The notes below the pieces were generated by a model. That model was not told where the DNA came from. It made no database searches and saw nothing but the letters and a program-made list of their open reading frames with translations. From JAJISK01 sp046759185 (GTDB lineage Archaea; Thermoplasmatota; Thermoplasmata; RBG-16-68-12; JAJISG01), in assembly GCA_046759185.1 (NCBI GenBank), contig JBHIBO010000008.1:3276-67275 (forward strand): a stretch of 64,000 nt of DNA, read 5' to 3'. Positions 16,661 through 25,900 of this stretch are shown piece after piece; the first letter of the stretch is position 1; every line of letters starts with the position of its first letter. Position numbers and translations under genes: made by a program.

Positions 16661-17494
16661 TCACCCTGGAGACTTCTCCCCAGACGCCGTCAACATCACC
16701 TTCAGGACAAAAGGGGAAGGGCTTGCGAGAAATCGGTTCCAGGCAAGGCGAGCTCGCTCTGCTTCCGCCTCGGACAGCCAGCCCCCCTTGACCAATCGCG
16801 CCTGTCGAGCGAGGCCGATGGGTGCGAGGAAGGTCTCCATCTCCAGCCCTTCGGGAAGGTCATGACTCGTGGTAGCAACCGTTTCCATCTGAGGCCTGAC
16901 AAAACCCCCGGTTGTGAGGAGTCCTGGCAGCCGCCGTCCGATGCGGGCGTCCCCACCCCTTTCGCGGAGCCTCCGTCCGAAGGCGTCGAGAACGGGCGTC
17001 AATTCCGGGATGGGGGGATGAAAGGTACCCCAAAGGTCGTGGTCAACGTCAGAGATGGCCAGCGTTCCCCCGGGTTTTAGGATGCGCAACGCCTCCCTCA
17101 CGGCTTCCAGGGGATCAGGCAGGTAACGAAAGACCAGGCGAGCGTAGGCGAAGTCGAACGTGTCCTCGGGCAGGCCGGTGTCCTGCGCGTCAGCGTGAAC
17201 GACACGGAAGCCCTTCCGTCCCCGGCCGCTGAGATACGCCCGAGCCTGTTCCACGACCTCCTCTCGGAAATCGACGCCCGTAATGGCGATTTCGGGGAAG
17301 CGATCCAGCAAGAGATCCGTCACGATCCCCGGACCGGAGCCCAGCTCGACCACTGACATCCCGTCGCGAAGGCCGAACGTCCGGAGAACTGGGACCTCCT
17401 TCTCCCAATACATCCGGGTGTAGGCACGCATCCGACGGCTCGCAGCCGCCGTCCGAGGGTCGGTAGAGGCGTTCCTTCCCATGGAAGCCACCAT
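16661..17494 (-). CDS. Class I SAM-dependent methyltransferase
   Basis: 277 residues. After a ~45-residue helical N-terminus comes a Rossmann-fold methyltransferase: motif I is VVELGSGPGIVTDLL, the ribose-binding acidic residue is in ITGVDFREE, motif II is the HADAQDTGLPEDTFDFAYARLVFRY region and motif III is ILKPGGTLAISDVD. This is the Methyltransf_11/25 type acting on small molecules, lipids or quinones; the substrate is unknown. It is divergent from orc1, with a 73-bp gap between the starts. Confidence 0.86.
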   Translation of the reverse strand: MVASMGRNASTDPRTAAASRRMRAYTRMYWEKEVPVLRTFGLRDGMSVVELGSGPGIVTDLLLDRFPEIAITGVDFREEVVEQARAYLSGRGRKGFRVVHADAQDTGLPEDTFDFAYARLVFRYLPDPLEAVREALRILKPGGTLAISDVDHDLWGTFHPPIPELTPVLDAFGRRLRERGGDARIGRRLPGLLTTGGFVRPQMETVATTSHDLPEGLEMETFLAPIGLARQARLVKGGWLSEAEAERARLAWNRFLASPSPFVLKVMLTASGEKSPG

Positions 17495-17536
17495 TGGGTG
17501 TCCGGGAAAGTACCTTACCGGAGGTCCCGGGACAAC

Positions 17537-17545
17537 GTTTTTAAC
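17537..17545 (+). promoter_or_regulatory. TATA box of orc1
   Basis: The element gtttttaac is centred 27 bp before the orc1 ATG (17568), predicting a leaderless transcript. Confidence 0.6.
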
Positions 17546-17567
17546 GGTCCCTCAGGCTAATTGAACG

Positions 17568-18728
17568 ATGGTTCGGGCCAGCGGCCGCCCCATCTTTCGA
17601 GACATCCGAAAGCTGTCCTTCGATTACGTCCCCGAGCGGATGCCCCACCGGGAGAAACAGCGGGAGGCGTTGGAGACCCTCTTCCGTCCCCTTCTGGAGG
17701 CTCATGTCTCGCAGAACGCCTTCCTCGTGGGGAACGTGGGGACCGGGAAGACCCACCTCTCCAAGCGTTTCGGCCTCGACTTTGAGCAGGAGGCGGCGCA
17801 ACAGGGCCGCACGGTCCGTCACGTCCTCGTCAATTGCCGTCAGCGCATGACGGATGATGCCGTCCTCCTCGCGATCCTGAAGGCTTGGGACGAACGGTTC
17901 CCCGATCGGGGGTTCTCCATCCCGGAGAAGCTCAACGCCCTCCGCAAGAACCTGGAGCGGTCCCGAGCCCACATGATTGTCGTCCTCGACGAAGCGGACG
18001 TCCTCATACGAAAGAGCTCCGACCTCCTGTATGCCCTCACGCGGTTCGATGAGGAGCACAAGTCCCCCCGGGGAAGCATCAGCGTCGTGCTTATCTCGCA
18101 GCGGGATGTCATGCCCTACCTGGATGCCGCCACCCTCAGCACCTTCCGGCGGAGCAACGTGGTGGAGTTCGGTACATACAGCCAGGACGAGCTTGTGGAC
18201 ATCCTGGAGGACCGGGTGGCGGAGGCCTTCTTCCCCGACGTGGTCCCCGCCGACGTCGTGCGACTCATTGCCGACATCGCCGCCGAGCAGGGGGACGCCC
18301 GCTACGCCATCGAGCTTCTGCAGAAGGCGGGCGAGCTGTCGTTGGACGAGAACCTGCGCGAGGTTCGCCCGGAGCAGGTTCGGGGGGCCCGCGCCGTGAC
18401 CTACGCCCTCCTGAGCAGGGAATCCCTCCATGGCCTCGACGAGCCGAAGAAGGTCGCTCTCCTGGCCATCGCCCGGAAGCTGGAGGACAAGGCCTATGTC
18501 ACCACCGGAGAGGCCGAGGACGCGTATGCCCTGGTCTGTGAGGAGTACGGAACGAAGAAACGCAGTCACACCCAGTTCTGGAAGTATCTGCAGGACCTGG
18601 ACCTGCTGGGCTTCATCGACGCGAAGCCCTCGGGGGAAGGGGTCACGGGGAAGACGACGATCATATCCCTGCAGGAGGTTCCCGCAAGGGCCCTGATCGA
18701 AAGCTTGGAGGCCTCGCTTGCCTCCTGA
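17568..18728 (+). CDS. Orc1/Cdc6 replication initiator
   Basis: 386 residues, typical of archaeal Orc1/Cdc6. AAA+ domain: Walker A GNVGTGKTHL near residue 56, Walker B VVLDEADVL near 138, sensor 1 in SVVLISQRD near 180, and sensor 2 arginine in GDARYAIELLQKAGE. The last ~90 residues form a winged helix (TTGEAEDAYALVCEEYG ... FWKYLQDLDLLGFID) that contacts origin DNA. It binds origin repeats with ATP and recruits MCM. I found no convincing pair of ORB-like repeats in the 73-bp upstream gap, so the origin may be elsewhere. The thioesterase and DUF835 genes follow on the same strand. Confidence 0.93.
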   Translation: MVRASGRPIFRDIRKLSFDYVPERMPHREKQREALETLFRPLLEAHVSQNAFLVGNVGTGKTHLSKRFGLDFEQEAAQQGRTVRHVLVNCRQRMTDDAVLLAILKAWDERFPDRGFSIPEKLNALRKNLERSRAHMIVVLDEADVLIRKSSDLLYALTRFDEEHKSPRGSISVVLISQRDVMPYLDAATLSTFRRSNVVEFGTYSQDELVDILEDRVAEAFFPDVVPADVVRLIADIAAEQGDARYAIELLQKAGELSLDENLREVRPEQVRGARAVTYALLSRESLHGLDEPKKVALLAIARKLEDKAYVTTGEAEDAYALVCEEYGTKKRSHTQFWKYLQDLDLLGFIDAKPSGEGVTGKTTIISLQEVPARALIESLEASLAS

Positions 18729-18757
18729 GGCCGTTTGCGGGTGAGGGGAGGTACCAC

Positions 18758-19213
18758 ATGCCCCTACGGGACGAGTTCGGATCATTGTTTGAGATGGCCC
18801 GCAGCATCGCGGAGGGCGAGATTCCTCAGCCCCCGGTCGCCCAGCTCATCGGATTCCGCCTGGTGTCCGTGGAACCCGGGCAAGCGGTCCTGGAAATGGA
18901 GACCGATGAGCGCCACACGAACCCGATGGGCACCCTCCACGGCGGCATCCTCTGCGACATCGCCGACGCGGCCATGGGGCTGGCGTATGCCAGTACGTTG
19001 GAAGCCGCGGAAAGCTTCACCACCCTCGAGCTGAAGATCAATTACCTTCGCCCATTCTGGATGGGGACTTTGCGTGCTGTGGGTCGTGTGGTCCAGAACG
19101 GACGCCTCGTGGGTCTGACGGAGTGCGACATCGAGGACGAGGAGGGTCAACTCATCGCCAGGGCCACCAGCACTTGCATGACGCTACGCGGCGACCGTGC
19201 CCGGGGCCGCTGA
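18758..19213 (+). CDS. PaaI-type hotdog-fold thioesterase
   Basis: 151 residues with the hotdog signature: NPMGTLHGGILCDIADAAMGLA contains the HGG turn and the acidic residue on the central helix used to hydrolyse acyl-CoA thioesters, followed by ELKINYLRPFWMGTLRAVG. These enzymes are usually tetrameric and act on phenylacetyl-CoA or other acyl-CoAs; the substrate cannot be predicted. It follows orc1 by 29 bp. Confidence 0.87.
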   Translation: MPLRDEFGSLFEMARSIAEGEIPQPPVAQLIGFRLVSVEPGQAVLEMETDERHTNPMGTLHGGILCDIADAAMGLAYASTLEAAESFTTLELKINYLRPFWMGTLRAVGRVVQNGRLVGLTECDIEDEEGQLIARATSTCMTLRGDRARGR

Positions 19214-19308
19214 TGCCCGCAGAGGGAAGAACGCGACGATTCGTCCTCGAGCTGGGGCGACGCCTCAAACTTGATATTTCGGGCGTAAGATTGCCGCCCT
19301 GGAGGAGC

Positions 19309-19860
19309 ATGGAAGAAGAACCAGAGCCCCGAGAGACCGGGTCCCCCCCCTCGCTGGAGGAGGGTCTCTATCTCCTCAAGGAGGCCCGTCCTGGCCTGAG
19401 CTACCGCCTCTTTGCCCGTCTCCTCCGGGAGGATCGGGCTGGCCTCCTGATTTCTCGACGCCATCCCTCCCGCGTGCAGAGGGAGGAGGCCCTCTCGCCC
19501 GCACGCCATGTCTGGCTCAGTCACAGCCCGGGGGAAGGCTTCCACAACCCAACCGCGTTGGCTGGCCTCAATCGACTGATTGATGGGTTCCTCAGGGAGA
19601 ATCGCCCGAGCGTCGTCCTCTTGGACGGGCTCGAATACCTGATGCTCCACAACGACTTCGCCCGGACGCTCCTGTTCGTGGAGTACCTCAACGACCTGAT
19701 CGGCCAGTATCCCGCCATCCTGCTCCTTCCCATCAACCCGGAGGCGCTGGAGGCGAAGGAGGTGGCCCTCCTGGAGCGCAACCTGGAGGTCCTCAACGGG
19801 GGGGCCATCCGTCGAGATCTGGAACGCGAGGAGTGGCTCCGGCTCCTGGACACCTACTAG
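19309..19860 (+). CDS. DUF835 domain protein
   Basis: 183 residues. Residues ~25-170 match the DUF835 pattern of euryarchaea: an N-terminal SYRLFARLLREDRAGLLISR strand-helix, a central VVLLDGLEYLMLHNDF (hydrophobic strand ending in a DxxEYL-type motif) and a C-terminal LLLPINPEALEAKEVALLE. The fold resembles a degenerate RecA/KaiC or receiver-like domain; the role is unknown, although many members are fused to signalling domains. The frame is open upstream to an ATG at 19213 that overlaps the thioesterase stop, but the ATG at 19309 has a GGAGG motif at 19301-19305 and a TATA-like ttgatattt 30 bp before it. Confidence 0.78.
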   Translation: MEEEPEPRETGSPPSLEEGLYLLKEARPGLSYRLFARLLREDRAGLLISRRHPSRVQREEALSPARHVWLSHSPGEGFHNPTALAGLNRLIDGFLRENRPSVVLLDGLEYLMLHNDFARTLLFVEYLNDLIGQYPAILLLPINPEALEAKEVALLERNLEVLNGGAIRRDLEREEWLRLLDTY

Positions 19861-19873
19861 AGCCGATGCGCGT

Positions 19874-21235
19874 TCAGGCTTCTTGGGCGGCCGCACGCTG
19901 GCGGCCCACTGCAGCATCGACGACCTCGAGGAACCGCTCCTCCTTCCCCTTGGGGAGGGTCGCCCCGGAGGCGATGTTGTGGCCGCCCCCGGCCCCGCCC
20001 ACGGCCTGGGCTCCCACGCGCAGGGCCTCCGCCAGGTTCACCCCCTGATCGATAAGGTAGTCCGTCCCGCGGGCCGAGACCTTCGTGGTGCCGTCCGTCA
20101 CGGCCAGCCCCAGGGTAGGCTTCTCCTGGTCGAGGAGGTATCGCATGGACACGCCGGCGACGGATCCCGCCAGGGTCGGGCCTTCGGCGTAGAAGAACTG
20201 GATGTGGTCCTTGGCGAAGGCCCCCTCCTCCTCCACCTTGTGAAGGCCGTGGAGGACGGCGGTCCAGTGCTTCTTGCGGAGCCCCTCGGCCTCCTCGCGG
20301 CCGGCAAAGTCCCCGAGACTCAGAGCCAGCCCCAGGGACTCCGCTCCCTGCCGGGAGCAGGCGTTGACCAGGGATTCCAGGTCATCCACGTAGAGCTCGT
20401 AGGGCGCGTACCAGTACTTCTCCTCCATGAGCTGCTGGACCGTCTCCGGCCGGATTTCCTGTTGCACCAGGCGGAGGCTGAGGGCCGAGACGAGGCGCTC
20501 CCGTTGGGCGGTATCGAGATCGCGGATGCGCGCCGCAAGATCCAGCTCCAGCCCCTCCAAGAAGTCTTGAATGGCCTCTTCCCGCCCCGAGAGGTCGCGG
20601 AAGTAGGGTCCTACGGAGTAGTGCAGGGCCTCCGCCATGGGCAGGTCTGCCAGGGCCGGGGCGGGCTCGGCTCGGAGAATGTCCCCCTCCATGGCGCGCC
20701 CAAAGAGGAGGGCGTTGATGCCCTTGAAACCCCCGATGTGCTGTCGGTCGCCGATGCACCCGACGAGGGCGACCCCGGCGAGGTCGAGGTTTGCCTGATC
20801 CATGGCGGTCGCCAAGAGCAGGGACGTGCTCGCCCCGCAGGCGTCCCGGGTACCCTCCAGACCGAAGAAGTGCGGGTTCAGCTGGAGGACCGTCTCGGAG
20901 TCCCGGGGGGGCTGGTGGTGGTCCAAGACCACGACGGGGGCGTCGAGCTTCTCCAGGAGGTCCACTTGGGCGCTCCCCATGTCGCTGACCAGCAGAAGGT
21001 CCATGCCGTTCCCCATCGCACGTTCCAACCGTTCCTGGTTGAGCACATGGGAGAGGGTGGTGTGCACCTCGTGGTTCTCCCGGAGGAGGGCGCGGGTCAG
21101 GACGGCAGCGGCGGCCGTCCCGTCGGCGTCGTAGTGGCAGAGAATGCGGACCCGGTCGGCCTCGCGAACCGTTTCCACGGCCCGGTCGAGGCGCTCCCCC
21201 ATCCCCTCGGGCAGTCCTTTCTCGATCCAGCTCAC
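19874..21235 (-). CDS. DHH-family single-strand nuclease, archaeal RecJ-like
   Basis: 453 residues from a GTG at 21235, 13 bp after the rps15 stop. DHH domain: motif I HYDADGTAAAAVL, motif II VLLVSDMG-like aspartate, motif III VVVLDHHQPP, and a later GCIGDRQHIGG aspartate. The C-terminal DHHA1 domain ends with GGAGGGHNIASGATLP, the substrate-binding glycine/histidine loop. Archaeal homologues act as 5' single-strand exonucleases, and some associate with GINS at the replication fork. Location directly after rps15 is a recurrent archaeal arrangement. The open frame extends to 21352, but that part lies inside rps15. Confidence 0.88.
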   Translation of the reverse strand: MSWIEKGLPEGMGERLDRAVETVREADRVRILCHYDADGTAAAAVLTRALLRENHEVHTTLSHVLNQERLERAMGNGMDLLLVSDMGSAQVDLLEKLDAPVVVLDHHQPPRDSETVLQLNPHFFGLEGTRDACGASTSLLLATAMDQANLDLAGVALVGCIGDRQHIGGFKGINALLFGRAMEGDILRAEPAPALADLPMAEALHYSVGPYFRDLSGREEAIQDFLEGLELDLAARIRDLDTAQRERLVSALSLRLVQQEIRPETVQQLMEEKYWYAPYELYVDDLESLVNACSRQGAESLGLALSLGDFAGREEAEGLRKKHWTAVLHGLHKVEEEGAFAKDHIQFFYAEGPTLAGSVAGVSMRYLLDQEKPTLGLAVTDGTTKVSARGTDYLIDQGVNLAEALRVGAQAVGGAGGGHNIASGATLPKGKEERFLEVVDAAVGRQRAAAQEA

Positions 21236-21248
21236 GCTTGGGGCCCAC

Positions 21249-21704
21249 CTACCGCATCTGCAGCTCCGTAGCTCGACGGCTGTACTCCCAGTCCGCGGGG
21301 AGGACCCCCTGCCGCCTGTAGTACCGCGCCAAGCGACGAATCTTGGCCTCAACGAGTTCCAAGCTGCGCCGGTTGTGGATGTCTCGCCGGTGCTCCGCCA
21401 GGTGGGTTGTGAGGCGGAGGGCCTTGCCCACGAGGTTGCTCAAGTCCTCAGGCAGCTCCATCTCCACGCCGCCCTCACGGAGGATCTGGGTGACCGTCTT
21501 CCCCGTCAGGAGCTTCACGCTAGGAATTCCATGCTGATCCCGCAGCCGGATGCCGATCTGGGCGCTCTGGAGACCCTCCTGGTACAACCTGCTGACGAGC
21601 TTCTCCACCTCCTTCGGCTTGGTGCCAGCCCAGGCCGGGGGCTTCTCGAGATAGGGGCGTTTGGAGGAGGACCTTCCTTTCGTTCTGCGATGCATCCGCG
21701 CCAT
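21249..21704 (-). CDS. rps15: Small ribosomal subunit protein uS15
   Basis: 151 residues, the archaeal/eukaryotic length of uS15 with its ~60-residue N-terminal extension (MARMHRRTKGRSSSKRPY, then SRLYQEGLQSAQIG). The core LTTHLAEHRRDIHNRRSL contains the conserved HxxDxHNRR contacts with 16S rRNA. It binds the central domain of 16S rRNA. The recJ-like gene follows closely on the same strand. Confidence 0.96.
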   Translation of the reverse strand: MARMHRRTKGRSSSKRPYLEKPPAWAGTKPKEVEKLVSRLYQEGLQSAQIGIRLRDQHGIPSVKLLTGKTVTQILREGGVEMELPEDLSNLVGKALRLTTHLAEHRRDIHNRRSLELVEAKIRRLARYYRRQGVLPADWEYSRRATELQMR

Positions 21705-21746
21705 GAGGCTGATTCCTCGGGTCCTGGTTCTAGGGAATCCCCGTAT

Positions 21747-22421
21747 TTAATGAGTCTGGCCTGGCCGACGGAGGAGGAGGGCCGCGTGGTCTCTCTGGTA
21801 GGGGTCCAGGGGGATAACTCGCTCCACCCGAATCCCGGCTCCCTCTATCTCTTCGCGGGCCGTGCGAAACAGTGTATCGGGGGCCGCCGAGACGTCGACG
21901 CTTCGGGCCTTAAGCATGAGGATGGCGATGCCGTCTCCTCGGAGGAAGGACAGGTTGCGCAGCAGAATCTCGGTCTGGTCTCGTTGCGCCACGTCCTGAT
22001 AGAGGAGGTCGACCTCCGGCACGAGATCCCGATACGCCTCGACCTCCCGCGCGTCGCCCATGATGGGCACGAGGTTTGCGCGGACCTGGGCGAGACGGAG
22101 GAGCTTCTCGAAGGGACGGGGCGCCACCTCCAGGGCGTACACCACGCCGTCAGGAACGAGGTCGGAGACGTGGCTGACGGTCGTGCCCGTTCCCGCACCC
22201 AGGTAGAGGACGGAGGCGGCCTCGGTTATCACCAGGGGAGCATCCAGCAGGAGGAGCAGGGCGGCCAGCTTGCTTCGCCGCGGATTCCACGCCCGGAAAT
22301 CCTGCCCCGCCTCCCGCATGAGACGTTCTCCATATACCGTCGTCCCCGGGACTAGGGAGGGGGTGAACAGGTCGTCCTCATCCCGGTAGACGCGAGGATG
22401 AATCGTGGGTTGGAGGGACAC
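21747..22421 (-). CDS. flpA: Fibrillarin-like rRNA/tRNA 2'-O-methyltransferase
   Basis: 224 residues from a GTG at 22421; the frame is open to 22904, but similarity begins at HPRVYRDEDDLFTPSL. The fibrillarin hallmarks are complete: TVYGERL, FRAWNPRRSKLAALLL, the SAM site VLYLGAGTGTTVSHVSD, VYALEVAPRPFEKLL, PIMGDAREVEAY and VDLLYQDVAQRDQ. It is the catalytic subunit of C/D box sRNP, guided by sRNAs with Nop5 and L7Ae. No nop5 gene is adjacent, which is unusual because fibrillarin and Nop5 are often neighbours. It overlaps no gene, but its start lies 51 bp from a divergent small gene. Confidence 0.95.
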   Translation of the reverse strand: MSLQPTIHPRVYRDEDDLFTPSLVPGTTVYGERLMREAGQDFRAWNPRRSKLAALLLLLDAPLVITEAASVLYLGAGTGTTVSHVSDLVPDGVVYALEVAPRPFEKLLRLAQVRANLVPIMGDAREVEAYRDLVPEVDLLYQDVAQRDQTEILLRNLSFLRGDGIAILMLKARSVDVSAAPDTLFRTAREEIEGAGIRVERVIPLDPYQRDHAALLLRRPGQTH

Positions 22422-22472
22422 GCAGGGGGACGATGGAGAGGGCGGGCAAAAGGATGGCGGAGGGGACCCCCC

Positions 22473-22853
22473 ATGAGTGGGCACAAACCGGTAGTAGGTC
22501 GCCGCCCGTTGCCCCTGCTCTTGTCTCCCTTCCCGAGTGTCATCTGGCGCGGCAAGCACATCGAAATCACAGCCGCCGAGCTGAAAGTCGCGAAAGGCCT
22601 GAAGCGGTACGCCGTTCCCCTGGAGGACATCGCCGCTGTCTTCACCACGATGATGCCCAAAGGCAAGGACTTCCAGGAAGTCCTGGCCGTCGAGTTTGTT
22701 GCGGGTACACAAGGGGCCATCTTGGCCCTGGATCCTAGCTGGGGTTTCGACCTCGCCGAAGCGGTGGCGGCTCTCCGTGAGGCCTTGGGGGAGAGCTGGG
22801 AAGACCTCTATCTCGGCCACAAACACGCCTCCGAGGTTCGTGGCCTCTTTTGA
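22473..22853 (+). CDS. Hypothetical protein, possible PH-like domain
   Basis: 126 residues from the ATG at 22473, which follows a GGAGGGG purine run. The predicted order is strand-rich then one C-terminal helix: SVIWRGKHIEIT, AKGLKRYAVPLEDIAAVFTTMM, FQEVLAVEFVAGTQGAILAL, then a helix DLAEAVAALREALGESWE. This layout and size suggest a bacterial/archaeal PH-like (bPH) domain, which is only a fold-level guess. No membrane segment or cysteines. Divergent from flpA. An upstream ATG at 22398 is in frame, but the intervening residues look non-protein-like (Gly/Arg rich). Confidence 0.6.
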   Translation: MSGHKPVVGRRPLPLLLSPFPSVIWRGKHIEITAAELKVAKGLKRYAVPLEDIAAVFTTMMPKGKDFQEVLAVEFVAGTQGAILALDPSWGFDLAEAVAALREALGESWEDLYLGHKHASEVRGLF

Positions 22854-22923
22854 GGTCGGATGGGATGGCCTGGTGATAACAGGGAAGAAACCTATTTGCC
22901 ACAAGTCTTGGGACTAACGAAGC

Positions 22924-25900
22924 GTGCCCACTCCGCGAGTGCGGATGCTCCGGACTAGGAAGCCAGGGCAAGCGTTACTCCTGGTGCTAGCCCTCCTCCT
23001 CATCCCTTTGGCCGTCCTCTTCCTCGCAGGCTATGCGCCCTCTGTGGGTGTGGCTGAAGGGGCGGAGCGACAGGAAGATCCCGCCCAGTGCGTGGCCATT
23101 GGTAGCAATTGGACGGCCTGTGGGAATGCTACGATTTCCGACGACATCTACGCGACGGCGGATCCGAACCCCATCACCTTCGTCGGAGCGGGGGGCGGAT
23201 CGGGAACCTCGTTCTCCTTTGACATCGGAACCCCCGGAACGGACCGCCTCGTGGTGGTCGTGGCCGACGATGAGAGTTCGGGGTCCAGCCTCAGCGACGT
23301 CACGGTAGACGGGAACAGCTGCAACAAAGTGACGGAGGCCGATAACCCATCTGGAGCCGGAAACCACCAGGAGATGTGGTATTGCGATGAAGACGATCTG
23401 GGCACCTCCAGCGGGCTGGTGACCGTTGCCATCGTGGGTGGCAATTTCGGATGGGCCAGTCACGCGCATCTCTACACCGGTGTCTCGCAAACTGGCCCAT
23501 CAGACATCGAGATCGAGGACGCAGCGGTCGGAGTCTCGACCATCGAGGTCGAGTTCGTCACCGTTCCGGCCGGGGGCGTCGTCGTCTTCGGGGCTGCCCA
23601 CGGGTCAGCCGGGTCCTTCGTAGGCTGGACATCCCCCCTCCTCGAACGGACCGATGGACCCGATCCTTCTTCCTCGGTGCTTGCGACGGCAAGCGAAGTT
23701 GAGTCGTCTTCCCAGACGGATAAGACCTATACTGCGACCGCGTCCAGCTCCTTCAACCGTGGCACCGGCATCGTTGCCGTTTGGCCTTCGCGGCCGGGGC
23801 GGAACGACACCGCGTGGTTTGACTTCGGCCTGGATCTGAGCCCGGAGGACACCATCGACAGGGTCGAAGTGGGCGTGGAGTGGTATCGCCTCGATGCGCG
23901 ACCCATCCTGAACGTGACCGTCTCGTGGGACGGCGGGTCGGCCTGGGCGCCAAATCAGACGGCCACAAACAAATCTGTCGATGACGACACGGTGGAGTTC
24001 CTGAACTTCACGTTAGCCACCACGTGGGATTCCAGCAGGCTGAGCGATGCCAACTTGCGCGTCCGGGTAGGCACGAACCAGTCCGGCGCGCGCCTGGACT
24101 ACGTCACTGTGAGAGTGAACTACGATGCGGCCCCTCGGGTGTCCGACTTCCGCCTCGAGGACGGGGCTGGGATGTCCCGCGCCGGAGAGCAACTGGAGGT
24201 GGGAACCCCATACGCCTTCCGGTTCAGAGTTAGCGACGAGGAAGGTTGGTCCGACATCGGGACGGACGGAAGCGTCTCCCTTCGCCTCTGGTACGATGGG
24301 AATGTGACGCCGGAGCTGCCGTACGGGGCCCAGACGAACGGCAGCAGCTACCGCATCGAAGTCCGTTATGGCGACATCCTGGATCCCGGCAACGCCTCCG
24401 TCGACGAATGGAGCGTCACCGAGGGGAGCGCGAGCTACAACGCCTTCGCCAGCAGCGCCACGGCCCTGCTGAATGGCTCCCTCGTCGTCGGATTCGCTTT
24501 CAACCTCTCCATCACCCTAGGCAATCAGGTCGGTGGGAGCAGCCCCCCCACCAACACGATTCCAGGCGGCTACAACGACCCGGATTCCTGGAACGCCGAA
24601 ATCGTCGCGACCGACGCCGTTGGGGTAGTCACACATCAGACGGCCGCCACGGGCGAACACATGGAGTTTGGGGTCTTCCCTCCCGTCCTAGATGTAGGCT
24701 TGGTCTCGAGCTCTGCGACGGCGGACCCCGGTGACGTCCTGACCCTCAACGCGACGGTTGCGAACCTCGGCCCAGGGTCGGTCCAGATCCTCATCCTTGA
24801 GGCCTCCGTTGACGCCAACGCCAGCTACCTCTCGTCCTCCCCCACCGGAACCTACAACGGGGGGACGCGGATCCTGCGCTGGACGCTGTCTCTCCTCTTA
24901 CCCGGCGAACAGGGTAGCTTCGAGTGGAACATCCGAGTCGCCCTCGGAACGCCGGATCTGGCCGTAGTCAACACCTCCTTCCGTGTCACTGCCGAGGATG
25001 CGGCGGGTGATTCCCTTCCGCCTTGGGTGGCCTACGCGGAGTCCACCGTCCAGGTCCCGGCCTTCTCTCCGGTGCTTGATCTGGACCGGTCCGGAGCGGA
25101 ACACGGAGATGTGATCCTTGCGATCCTCTACTTCAACAACACGGGATCCGGCCGGGCGCTGCGCGCCTGGGCCAATTGGAGTCTAGGCGATCACTACGAG
25201 CTCATGGATATCTTCCCGGCCCAGAGCTACAGCCCATCGCCTTTGGGCTTCGACATCAGTTTCACCGATCTTGATCCTGGCTCGCACTCTCTCGTGGCCC
25301 GGCTTCGGGTGGTTCGGGGCTTGGAGGACGGCCTGGCCATGGAGGTACGCGCCGTCTGGAGCGCGACCGATGGCAACGGGAATGCCCTCGCCGGGGCGAC
25401 GCGATCGGGCGCCGTGACGCTCCTTGCACCTTCCATGACCCTCACGCTCGGCTCTTCCGGGACCAGCGTCCAGGTGGGTTCCGAGTTCAGCCTGGACGCC
25501 ACAGTCGTGAACGTGGGGCAGGCCGTGGGCGAAGGGTGGCTGAATCTGACCTTGCCACCGGGGGTCCTCTTTGTGAGCTCGGCGGGGCCTCTCGAGGCGA
25601 CAGCGACCCCGGGCCTGGTGAGCTGGCGCATCCTCTCGTTGAACCCCGGTGCCCAGGTCCAGGTGGAGATTCGGCTGAGGGCGGAGCAAGGGCCGAGCCT
25701 CGAATCGTTCGTCATGTTCGTTGACTTCACGGAAGGGAAGGGAAGCCTTCCCGCCACCGTGTTCAGCAATGAGGTCTTCGTCCGGCTTCTCGGGACGGGC
25801 TCGATTCCCCTGCCGTGGTGGCTGTTTCTGTTGCCCCTGTTTATTCCCGTCGCCTTTTTCGCCTTCTACCTAAACCGGCGTCTCCGGCATCCCGAGCTGC

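Noticed and set aside
17495..17567. Replication origin beside orc1
   Set aside because: The 73-bp gap has a TATA box and no repeated ORB-like element. An origin may lie elsewhere in the genome.
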